The notes under the pieces were generated by a model, which saw only the letters and a program-made list of their open reading frames with translations, ran no database searches and was not told where the DNA came from. Of a DNA stretch of 64,000 nucleotides, positions 44,924 to 54,199 are shown one piece after another; the stretch's first letter is position 1; each line of letters opens with the position of its first letter. Location of the stretch: the NCBI GenBank assembly GCA_028095005.1, contig CM051460.1:159335461-159399460 (forward strand), written 5' to 3'. The translations under genes and the position numbers were made by a program. The DNA comes from Rhynchospora pubera (lineage: Eukaryota > Streptophyta > Magnoliopsida > Poales > Cyperaceae).

Positions 44924-47170
44924 ATGGATGCAGCAGGAATCATGGTGAGTAAATCCGGAATGACAAGGGGTCGGGCTACAAATTACACTGATGAGGATGA
45001 ACATCTACAAATCGAGGGTGTAGAACAAGAGGTAGCTCTGTTTGAAATCAACCGCAGAGGGAGAGGGACTAATAACATACGGGATGTGACAGATGTTGTT
45101 AGCGAGCGGCCCGAGGTCTGGCGTGTTGGGAGGAGGGAGTTCGACTCCAATCCGGAGTGCACCAAAATCGTCTCGACCATCTGCAAGCTAGCACTAAACA
45201 ACCTTGATGGCCCGAGGATGAGCTTCCATGACTTCAGTCCCGATGCTAAACTTTTGGTGTTGCAACAGTTTTTGGTAAGTTTGCTAGCATTGCCTTGATT
45301 GACTAGGTCAGACTTTGCATATTGATGCAAGCAAGTTGATTGCTTTCCACTCTGCAACTCATGTTTTATTTTCCATATTTAATCTATATTCCTGTTTGTT
45401 CCAATTTACTGATCTTAAATCACATGCAATTCTAGTTGTTATGAATCTGGGGTTAAATTCATGGCTCCATTCTTTTGGTTTATAACTGGAGAGTACAGTG
45501 AAATTTATAACTGATCTTAAATCACATGCAATTCTCATTGTTTGTTAATTTTGACTAGTTTTTTTCCTTACAGCTACGGTACAGGTGGCATGACAATGAA
45601 GTAGCATCCTTATGTCGGCAAGTCCTTGAAAGAATTGCAGCAAGAAGGTACAGTGAGGTCCTCCGTCGGTGCCGGGAAAAATGCATAGAACGATTTGACT
45701 GGGACGTTGAAAGGTGGAAGGATATGGTTCCAGACTGGTGCAAGAATACTCAACACTGGGTTGGCTTGTGTAAAATTTGGGCTACAGAGAGTTGGAGGGC
45801 ACTGTCTGAGCAAAACAAAACAAATCGGTGCAAGTCTGGACAGGTGGGAAAGCATTATGCAGGAAGTGCGAGTGCGTATCAACACCACAAGAAGCTGGTA
45901 TTAACTCCTATTAGTAGATTAGCACCTATTTTTTCACCTCTTGTAAAATAAGTTAACTTTTATTGAACTTGTTTGCAGAAGAAGAAGTTGCTGGAGCAAG
46001 GTCTGACAAGGGATCCAACTTATGGAGAACTGTTCATTCATCTTCACGTGAAGAAGAAGATTACTAAGAAGGGTAAGAAGAAGCATTCTTCAGCTTACAT
46101 GCAGGAGGGAGAAGATACTTCAATGGAGGAGGGAGAAGATGCTCCAATGGAGTTTGGTGATGACAAAGCAAGAAAAACCTTTGTAAGTTCTACAACTAGC
46201 CTTTTGTTATGTCTCTGTTCTGTCTCTCAACTAGCCTTTGTTCTGTGCTTTTGTTCTGTCTCTGTTCTGTCTCTCAACTAGTTTGTGTCTCAAATAAATT
46301 GTTCTGCCTCTCTACTAGGAGCGCGTAAAGGAGCTGCAAAATGACCCACAGCATGCAGACAAATCAGAGAAGGCAATATGGGTAATGGCTGAAGCAGAAT
46401 TGAGTGCTGAATCGAGTCAACGACATGGAAGAACATATGGGTTTGGAAGTGTGTTGGATGTGAGTCTGGGGAATAGAAGAGCTAGGCCTTTCTATGATGG
46501 AAATGGACTGATGGGTCAACAAACTTCTGGAGCAGATGTGTACACAAGAGAAGAGGTGGAAAGACTGCTAGAAGAGCGAGAGAAAAGGAATGCTGAAGAG
46601 CGTGCTCTTGAGCGCGCAGAACAGGAAAGAAAGGAGGCGCTCAACCAATCGTACTTCAATCACATTTTTGCAGCACTCAGCATGCAAGGAGGGATCCCAA
46701 ATTTTGTAAGTTGTCAAAACATTCATCTTTATTTTAGCTCGTTTGTAAACAGATAGAGATTAGTAATGTGTAAAGTTTAATTGTGGTTATTATAGGTGAA
46801 TAGGACCTATGCCCTGCCACCACATGGAGGGCCTACTGGTGCACCACATGGAGGACTTACTGGTGCACCACATGGAGGGCCTTTCAGTGCACCACATGGA
46901 GGACCTAATGGTGCACCACATGGAGGGCCTTTCAGTGCACCACATGGAGGACCTACTGGTGCACCACATGGAGGGCCTTCCAGTGCACCACATGGAGGAC
47001 CTACTGCACATGGAGGGCATTTCAGTGCACCACATGGAGGGCCCACTGATGCACCACATGGAGGACATTTTAGTGCTCCACATGGAGCACCTACTGGTGC
47101 ACCAGCTGATGGTTTGGGGACATTTACAAGTCTCCTTAGCAGAGCCTCTGATTACCCCAATTTGGTTTAA
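44924..47170 (+). CDS. CACTA-encoded Transposase_24 (Ptta/En/Spm) protein
   Basis: Coding exons 44924-45274, 45574-45897, 45979-46182, 46319-46705 and 46796-47170. All introns are GT-AG and all junctions are in phase 0, giving 546 residues without interruption. Residues ~118-225 carry the plant En/Spm-type transposase core: RYRWHDNE, then WKDMVPDWCKN, WVGLCKIWATESW, and NRCKSGQVGKHYAGSASA. This is followed by a PTYGELFIHLHVKK block, a KAIWVMAEAE helix, a Glu/Arg-rich coiled coil (about 375-412), and a tail of roughly eleven 8-residue TGAPHGGP repeats. In En/Spm-like elements such proteins are accessory or DNA-binding partners rather than the catalytic subunit. The gene appears intact. The start codon is the first ATG in the open frame; an upstream ATG at 44890 is closed by a stop. 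Confidence 0.85.
46805..47110 (+). repeat. 24-bp coding minisatellite (PHGG repeats)
   Basis: About eleven units of GCACCACATGGAGG plus ten variable bases, encoding [T/F/S]-[G/S]-A-P-H-G-G-[P/L/H]. One unit is shortened by six bases, which keeps the frame. Several frames are open on both strands, so overlapping ORFs are artefacts. Confidence 0.93.
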
Positions 47171-48060
47171 AAAGGTATACAAGTTTCCTTAGATACTTTT
47201 ATTTAATTTCTGCTTAAAACCATGTTGCCATGCATATTTAATTCCTTAGAAGCAATTACATGGAGTTTCTGATAGTGCCATGCATGTTTGCTTTGGTTTT
47301 TTGATGGAAGTCTCTCTGATGCTTTGCCTGATTGTGTTTGCCTAGTGTTTGAATAAATTGCTTAAAAATCATGTTTGTCAGACTGATTGTAGGAATCATG
47401 TTTGCCTAGTATTTGAATAAATTTCTTGTCAGACTGATAGTAGTAGGAATAGGTTGCTTAAAACCATGCTTGTCAGACTGTATTTGCTTTGGTTTTGATG
47501 GAAGTCTCCTCTTTGTTGAGTATGATAGATGATAGATGATAGTTGTATTTGCTTTGGTTTTGATGGAAGTCTCCTCTTTCTTGTCAGACTGTATTTGCCT
47601 AGTGTTTGAATAAATTGCTTGTCAGACTGTATTGCTTTGGTTTTGATGGAAGTCTCCTCTTTCTTGTTCAATAGGTTAGAGAGGCTACTGGCTACTGGAT
47701 ACTTGGCTGATGACTTAGATGGTTGGCTGATGACTTAGATGGTTTTTTTATGCAGATAGAGTATTGCTTTGGTTTTTTTATGCAGATACTTGGCTGATGA
47801 CTTAGATGGTTCAATAGGTTAGAGAGGCTACTGGCTACTGTATTGCCAAGTTTTTTTATGCAGTTAGTTAGAGAGTGCTTTAGAATTTGGGTTAGAGAGT
47901 GCCATGTCAATTTCTGTTTGTTGAATAAGTTAGAGAGTGCTTTAGAATTTGTGTGCCAAATGCAAATTATGAAATTAATGAAATGAAGTTTTTTTCCTTC
48001 AATTTGGTGTACAAATTTGCCTGTGTCAATTATGCTTTGTTTGATTATGAAATTTGCAAT
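47171..48060 (+). repeat. 3' flank of the Transposase_24 gene with reshuffled short repeats
   Basis: Non-coding. The phrases TTTGGTTTTGATGGAAGTCT (four times), TTGGCTGATGACTTAGATGG (three times), TTTGAATAAATT and GGTTAGAGAGGCTACTGGCT recur in different orders. This suggests repeated local duplication, typical of the interior of CACTA elements. Confidence 0.75.
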
Positions 48061-48075
48061 GGAGCTTATAAATAA

Positions 48076-48203
48076 TTTGAATTAAAATGATTGTGGTACC
48101 AAATTGCAAATGGCAGCGAATTTGAATTAAAATGATTTTGGTACCAAATTGCAAATGGCAGCGAGTTTGAATTAAAATGATTGTGGTACCAAATTGGTAC
48201 CAG
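48076..48203 (+). repeat. 45-bp tandem repeat
   Basis: About 2.8 units beginning TTTGAATTAAAATGATTGTG and containing GGTACCAAATTGCAAATGG. It lies just inside the right subterminal region. Confidence 0.9.
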
Positions 48204-48239
48204 AGTGAATGAAATAGAGTACGTATAGCATATCTTTAC

Positions 48240-48658
48240 TAAATGACATGCGTCGGTATTACTACAACACAAAATTACGGATTCTAATATTACTGTTTGT
48301 GGGCCCAGGTTGTTTGGATTAGGGTGGTAAACACTAGCGTTTAAAATTAAACACACTAATTTTTGTGGGCCCGGATAGTATCTGATTAGAGTCGATAAAC
48401 GCTAGCGTTCAAAATTGGACGGAATCTTACTCCAAAATTGCGACACAGATGGTCTGAGTCAGCCATATGGGGAGAGAATACTCGCGTTGATATGTGCACA
48501 GTACTATACCGACGCGTCAATACAACTGCGACGCCTTCACGCAGATGATTGAATTTAGCGGCGCCATTTTCAGCGACCGTAATTTGGAGTGGATACATGA
48601 ACGCTGGTGGGTTTCTGGGTCGAATTATGGACACAAAAATTGGAAGCAGATATTCACG
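48240..48658 (-). repeat. Right subterminal region of the CACTA element
   Basis: Two diverged copies of a ~65-bp unit contain GTGGGCCC and AAACRCTAGCGTT (48298-48420). Scattered GCGTC/GACGC words follow (48248, 48512, 48528). These match the word content of the left end, as expected of binding sites for the element's own protein. Confidence 0.65.
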
Positions 48659-48895
48659 ATTCTAGTAGTGACGCGTCGTATCAAATATTTGTATACGTAT
48701 TTGTACATGATAACTTTTTTTTATTATCTAACAACAATTAATGAAATAGTCTATGATATATCCAACAGAAATATCTTCCCCTCCAAACTTCACTAATTGC
48801 TATGTGAGGGTCATTGCAAAAAAGGTGATGGCTATAAATGAGCTAGGGACATATCTCCTTGCCATTATCATTGCAATATTATATATTTAAGGAGC

Positions 48896-49143
48896 GAGAA
48901 TTTGGATATGGTGAGATGCATCACAAAAGAGTCTTTCGTGGGTTGCGATCAAAATACTTTGATATGGTTCAAGATGTTTAATTCAAACCGTCTAATATGA
49001 TCTCAAATTTTTTGAAATTTCTATGCAAACAGAATATTACATTTTTTTCAAAATTTTTAAGTATTTTTAAAAATTTTACAAAATCGTTAATCTAATTAGT
49101 TTTGAACCTAAAAAACGATTTTCAAAAATATTTTAAAAAAAAT
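48896..49143. mobile_element. Half copy of a type 2 palindromic MITE
   Basis: Starts GGATATGGTGAGATGCATCA like 23843 and shares its core (ATCTAATTAGTTTTGAAC), but stops at the centre where a TA/GA run begins. The right half is missing. Confidence 0.65.
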
Positions 49144-49161
49144 AATATATAGATATATATA

Positions 49162-49535
49162 TAGAGAGAGAGGTGGGCTAAAGTGCCATAAATGGCGATG
49201 CCATAGATGTCCTTTTTGAGTCATTTTTATAAGATCCGAAATTCAATCGGTTAATCCAAACCGTTCAAATTGATCACCATATTGAAATACTATTGGAGAC
49301 CAAATTTTGCAGTTTTTTTTTTTGCTATTTATTTTGATATGTTCAAATTGAAGGGTCTGAAATACTCCAATTATAACATTTTTTTAAAATATCATAATGA
49401 ATAGCAAAAAAATTTGAAAAAAATGTAAAATTTGGTCTCCAAGGGTATTTTAATATGGTGAATAACTTGAACGGTTCGGATTGAGTATTTGAATTTTGGA
49501 TATCGAAAAATGACTCTATGGCACGTTAGCCATCC

Positions 49536-49536
<1 letters not shown>
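49162..49536. mobile_element. Palindromic MITE in a TA/GA microsatellite (type 1)
   Basis: Left GGGCTAAAGTGCCATAAATG; right end GGCACGTTAGCC. Halves pair through CAAACCGTTCAAATTG / CAACTTGAACGGTTCGG and GGAGACCAAATTTTGC / AAATTTGGTCTCC. Bordered by TATA/GAGA on the left and TACATA(TA)n on the right. Confidence 0.75.

Positions 49537-49540
<4 letters not shown>

Positions 49541-49605
<65 letters not shown>
49541..49605. repeat. (TA)n(GA)n compound microsatellite
   Basis: About twenty TA units followed by about eleven GA units, forming the border between two palindromic MITEs. Confidence 0.95.
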
Positions 49606-49606
<1 letters not shown>

Positions 49607-50006
49607 TTTAGCTACGGTGAGTCGCGACTCACGGACCCTCCGGTGAGTCGCGACCAATACTCCTAGATCTAGATCAAAATGACCGATCCAAACCGTCCAA
49701 TATGATCTCTCTATTGAAATCTCCATGTAGACCAAATTTTTCATTTTTTCGAAATTTTGAAGTATTTTTTTGAAATTTTAGAAAATCGTTAATCTAATTA
49801 GTTCTAAACCATTCAAAAACATCAGTTTTTAAAAATCCGAAAAAAATACTTAAAAATTTTGAAAAAATAAAAAATTTGGTTTGCACGGAGATTTCAATAG
49901 GGAGATCATATTGGACTGTTTGGATCGGTCATTTTGATCTAGATCTAAGAGTATTGGTCGCGACTCACCGGAGGGTCCGTGAGTCGCGACTCACCGTAGC
50001 TAAACT
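49606..50006. mobile_element. Palindromic MITE in a TA microsatellite (type 2)
   Basis: 401 bp with near-perfect inverted ends (GTTTAGCTACGGTGAGTCGC and its inverse). Each tip contains the internal palindrome GTGAGTCGCGACTCAC. The core is almost the same as 23843-24243 while the outer ~60 bases differ. Confidence 0.88.
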
Positions 50007-50024
50007 CTATATATATATATATAT

Positions 50025-50434
50025 GAGTAAATCTATTGTGAACCATGATGCATAGAGCGCTCTGTGCACCACGACCGTTTGATCGGTGATTTTGCAAATT
50101 GACAAATCTAAATTAACTAATCCAATCTATATATTGAAATCTCATAACAAACAAAATTTTACAATTTTAAACAAATTTTTACTATTTTTCGAATTTTTTA
50201 AAACTTACAATTTTTAGCTTATAAATTAGTATATTTATAGCAAAAAATGGCATGTGTTAAAAAATTCGAAAAAAATAATAAAAAAATTTAAAAAGTTGTA
50301 AAATTTTGTTTGCTATTAGATTTCAATATATAGATTGGGTTGGTTAAATTAGATTTGACAATTTGTGAAACCACCGGCCAAAACGGTCATGGTGCACGGA
50401 AGCTTATATGAACCATGGTTCACAATAGATTTAC
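50025..50434. mobile_element. Palindromic MITE in a TA microsatellite (type 3)
   Basis: Ends are GAGTAAATCTATTGTGAACC and GGTTCACAATAGATTTAC. The halves pair through TCCAATCTATATATTGAAAT / ATTTCAATATATAGATTGGG. Bordered by (TA)n on the left and (TA)n(GA)n on the right. Confidence 0.85.
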
Positions 50435-50463
50435 TATATATATATATAGAGAGAGAGAGAGAG

Positions 50464-50853
50464 AATGGCTAACGTACCATCGATGGCACGGAGGGTCCCG
50501 TGCCATCAAGTTATTTTTTGAGATCCAAAATTCAAATGGTCAATCCAAACCATTCAAGTTGTTCTCCATATTGAAATATCTTTGGAGACCAAATTTTATA
50601 TTTTTTCGAATTTTTTTGCTATTTATTATGATATTTTTAAAAACATTATGATTAGAGTATTTCAGGCCCTTCAATTTGAAAATATCATAATAAATAGCAA
50701 AAAAATTCGAAAAAATATAAAATTTGATCTCCAAAGGTATTTCAATATTTTGATCAACTTGAACGGTTTGGATCGACCGTTTGACTTTTGAATTTCGAAA
50801 AACGAGTCAATAGAAAATTGATGGCACGTGCCATCGATGGTACGTTAGCCATT
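50464..50853. mobile_element. Palindromic MITE in a TA/GA microsatellite (type 1)
   Basis: Ends are ATGGCTAACGTACCATCGAT and ATCGATGGTACGTTAGCCAT. The core pairs across its centre and resembles 23364 and 49162. Bordered by (GA)n on the left and CTCTATA(TA)n on the right. Confidence 0.87.
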
Positions 50854-50857
50854 TTCC

Positions 50858-50858
<1 letters not shown>

Positions 50859-50933
<75 letters not shown>
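50859..50933. repeat. (TA)n(TG)n compound microsatellite
   Basis: About 22 TA units followed by about 14 TG units. Confidence 0.95.
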
Positions 50934-50935
<2 letters not shown>

Positions 50936-51131
50936 TATGCAAGGATATTTCATCGAGGATAATATATTGGAGAGTTTAAATCGGTTATAATGAACTAGAT
51001 CCTATAGTTAGATCGTCATGTACCATCGAGTGGTATGCAAGGATATTTCATCGAGGAGAATATATCGGAGAGTTTAAATCGGTTATAATGAACTAGATCC
51101 AATAGTTAGATCGTCATGTACCATCGAGTCG
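50934..51131 (+). repeat. Tandem duplication, 99-bp unit
   Basis: Two copies (50934-51032 and 51033-51131) beginning GGTATGCAAGGATATTTCAT, with only two or three differences. A recent local duplication abutting the TG microsatellite. Confidence 0.93.
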
Positions 51132-51305
51132 TTTTTCGAGATTCAAATTTCAAATGGTTAATATGAACCTTTAAAGTTGTTCTCCATATTGAGATATTCT
51201 TGGAGACCAAATTTTATATTTTGTTAAATTTTTTTATTTTTTGTTACGATATTTTTTAATTAAAGGGTCTCAAAAACTCTAATTATAATTTTTTTTTTAA
51301 ATAAC
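51120..51305. mobile_element. Half copy of a type 1 palindromic MITE
   Basis: Contains GTTGTTCTCCATATTGAGAT and GGAGACCAAATTTTATATTT in the same order as 50464-50853, then ends near the centre of the palindrome. No right half. Confidence 0.6.
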
Positions 51306-54199
51306 AGAATTAATATAAAAGGTTTAGTAAGGATTTAGGTCCAGATTTCTAAAATGGATCGTGATAACCCGTCAATCTATGGAGGACTGCGTCATAAACA
51401 GTGGACCGAAGGAGTTTGGACCGGATCGGACTGAATGGTTAACACCAGCCTCTGAAATCAGCACACGTTATTTCTGACCCAAATTTATACAGATAAAATA
51501 TATATAACGTACAATGTGACATTAATAAATTAAAATCAGTTTCCTTCTTATTAAAAGAAATTTGCATTTTTCATCTGCTCCGTTGAATAAGGATTTCTCA
51601 TTGTGGTTTTATGGGTTTCTTCCGAATACTTGCAAGTTCTGAAGAAGTAAGAAGGAATAGTCGATAAAACATCCAGATCAAATACAGATTTTAAATTTAA
51701 GGGGACCAACCAATATGTACTGAAATTTAATCCGAGTCCTGATATCCCTGCAAATCTTTTATTGACCCATTTAATAACTCTAAATCAATGATGTATATAT
51801 CTATATATAGTGTGCGGTATGTGCATCGTAGCATGAGTAATTCACTGTCAAAAAAAAAAAATGTAGAATCATGTTTTTGAGCAAGCCTAGCACTGACAGT
51901 AGTTAAAAAAAAAACAACAAAAAACACAAATCATTTCCAAACCGTGGTCCTCAGGTTGCAAGTACAAATAGCAAATTATATTTGTAAATAATATACGTAA
52001 TTAGGTCTGCTTGTAATTTTATTTTCCAATTAACTACAATGGTAGTCCATAAATAAATAAAATAACGATTTTAAATATATACACATAATATCATTAAATT
52101 TACTTACCCTTTTGGGCGACGGGCATCAACATTTTTTGTCCGATAAGCTTATAATTTTTTGTTTTGTCATACCCATACCCAATTTCTATTGACATCTGAC
52201 TTATCAAATACGGTATGGATTTGATAATCATATAAAAATAAGGGGCGATTTACCAACACTTTATTGATCAGGTAATATCACAGCGGTATAGTGGTAAAAT
52301 AAAAATTAATAACAATTAATTCTTCGGTCCTACCCACATTTGCCACTCATGCGCTACACTAATAATTAATTACCATAAAATTGGTCAGTTTGGTACATAG
52401 ATGTGAGACTATTGATTCTCCCAATAGAGCTCCTTTACGTTCATGTTCGTATTCATACTCCAACTAGGATAGTGTCATACGGATCCAATTTGTTTGGGAC
52501 CCCTTAATAAATTTGTGCGCACTATGTAATGCAGAGAAAAACTGCACGCCACGGTTAGTGGTTAAAATACTGACATTCTGACAAGTGACCATTAAGATTA
52601 TGACTAAACCTAGGCAATCCGTACCCAGTTAAAAAAAAAATTATAATACGGTGAACTGGAATTCCTTCCCACACGCCCCTCTACGGACCCAAATTCTCTC
52701 CAGTTAAGCCTCCATTATTTAAAAATTTCATCCTATACCAATCAAAACCATCCTATGTTGTTTTAAATTAAATAATTGGAAACTGTAGTTCTCCAGTTTG
52801 AATAAAACGGAGAGGTTATCAAACGTTAATTTTGTTTTCTGGCCTGGGCTGGTTGTGAAATGCAGAAGTGTGAAATGAATCAGGACTGAAGAGTGCATAC
52901 TCCATGTCCCCAGTCAAACCAAGGACCAAAGACTGTCTGCGCACCTCTGCTCTCTGTCTCCCTGCTTAATCTCATGTGTACATTACGTGATTAGTCAGTT
53001 AAACCCTTTTGCTTTAGCTCGCTAATCTCAACGTTATCACGTAATAGTACCGAATAAAATCGAGGGTATTCTGGTCATTTTGGCTTCTCTGCCCCACCCT
53101 CCAAACCTCCTCAAAAGTCGAGTTTGGGAAGAGGAGAGAGAATAAGCGCATGGGGATTTTTGACAAGACTCGGTCTGTAATAACTCCCTAGACAGTGGGA
53201 GTTAATTATGATTAGATTCACCTCAATGCATTAAAAAATAGCGGTTAATTTAAACACCTTAAGCTAAAATAACTATAATTTTTGTAAATATAAAAGTTCA
53301 AATATATACTAGTAGAGGAAAGTTTTAAATTTATTATTTGTGCATTTCATTTTTTTTAAGAATAATACTTTAATGATATTTAAGACTAAAACAAAATTCA
53401 TCATTTAATGACGACGAAAGTACTCAGAACTAAATGACACCACTCCTATATGTTTCAAGTATGAAAAAACAATGCACAAGAGTTCTTAAATTTTGAATAT
53501 GTGTGTTCACTAAAAAAATTCAGATTACTAAATAATGAATTGTCTTTTAGTTTGAGATTTTAGCATTGTTCTTAAAAAAATTGAAACAGACAAATAAAAA
53601 ATCCAAAGCCTCACTTTACTAACAAAATGCATGGTCATCATATATTTTAAACTTTCATAATTTGAAAAAAAAAATGTAATTATTTTAACGTATGACATTT
53701 AAGGAATATATATATTTTTAGACCTACTATCGATTAGAAACTCGATTGGAGAATTTTTCATAAATATTTAATTTAATAAATTAGATGGTTTACATCCAAT
53801 TTATCTTAAAAAAATACTATCGATTAGATGGTAAATAGAGTACAAATAATTGACCTGGTCAGCCACTACTTAGCTTTAAGCGCAAAGCCAAGTGTAGATG
53901 AGATTTGGCAGGTGGGGCCCATAGGGTCTGTCACAAAAGAGAATCTATCCAATCTCGTCGCAATAAAGTAATCGTACTCTCCTCGTGAGCTCTCCCAGCC
54001 TCCTCTCCTCTGTCCAAAAAGCAATCACACACACACTATTGTATTTTAGTCCACACCATCTCCCACCCAAACAAGCAAGAGAAGAGAGAGAGAAATCAGA
54101 ACCCAAAAACAAAGAAGAAGAAACAAAGCCTCCTCTAACGGCGAAGCTTCTTGCACCGAGCAACTAGCAGAGACAGCTTGAGCAAGAGAAGTACAAAGG
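51306..54199. other. Intergenic region and upstream region of the BES1-like gene
   Basis: AT-rich, with no gene or delimited element. The last ~250 bases are less AT-rich and would hold the promoter and 5' UTR of the gene at 54200. A CACACACACACTA run near 54027 and a purine-rich GAAGAGAGAGAG leader are visible. Confidence 0.45.

Larger units (their letters stand above)
36827..48670. mobile_element. Complete CACTA (En/Spm-type) DNA transposon
   Basis: 11,844 bp. The left end is CACTACTAGAAT (36827-36838) and the right end is its exact inverse ATTCTAGTAGTG (48659-48670). The 3-bp TSD is ACG (36824-36826 and 48671-48673). Terminal CACTA and a 3-bp TSD define the superfamily. Subterminal regions are full of GACGC/GCGTC words in tandem units. 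Two divergent genes are carried: a minus-strand DUF4218/DUF4216 gene and a plus-strand Transposase_24 gene. No Transposase_21 (TNP2 catalytic) domain could be found, so the copy probably needs a helper. Confidence 0.94.

Noticed and set aside
46805..47110. CRISPR-like regular repeats (also at 39744-40193)
   Set aside because: Units are contiguous coding minisatellites without unique spacers, in a plant genome.
46790..47192. Minus-strand and alternative plus-strand ORFs of 79-130 codons over the PHGG array
   Set aside because: Same artefact of a stop-free 24-bp repeat; only the frame from 46796 continues the spliced Transposase_24 protein.
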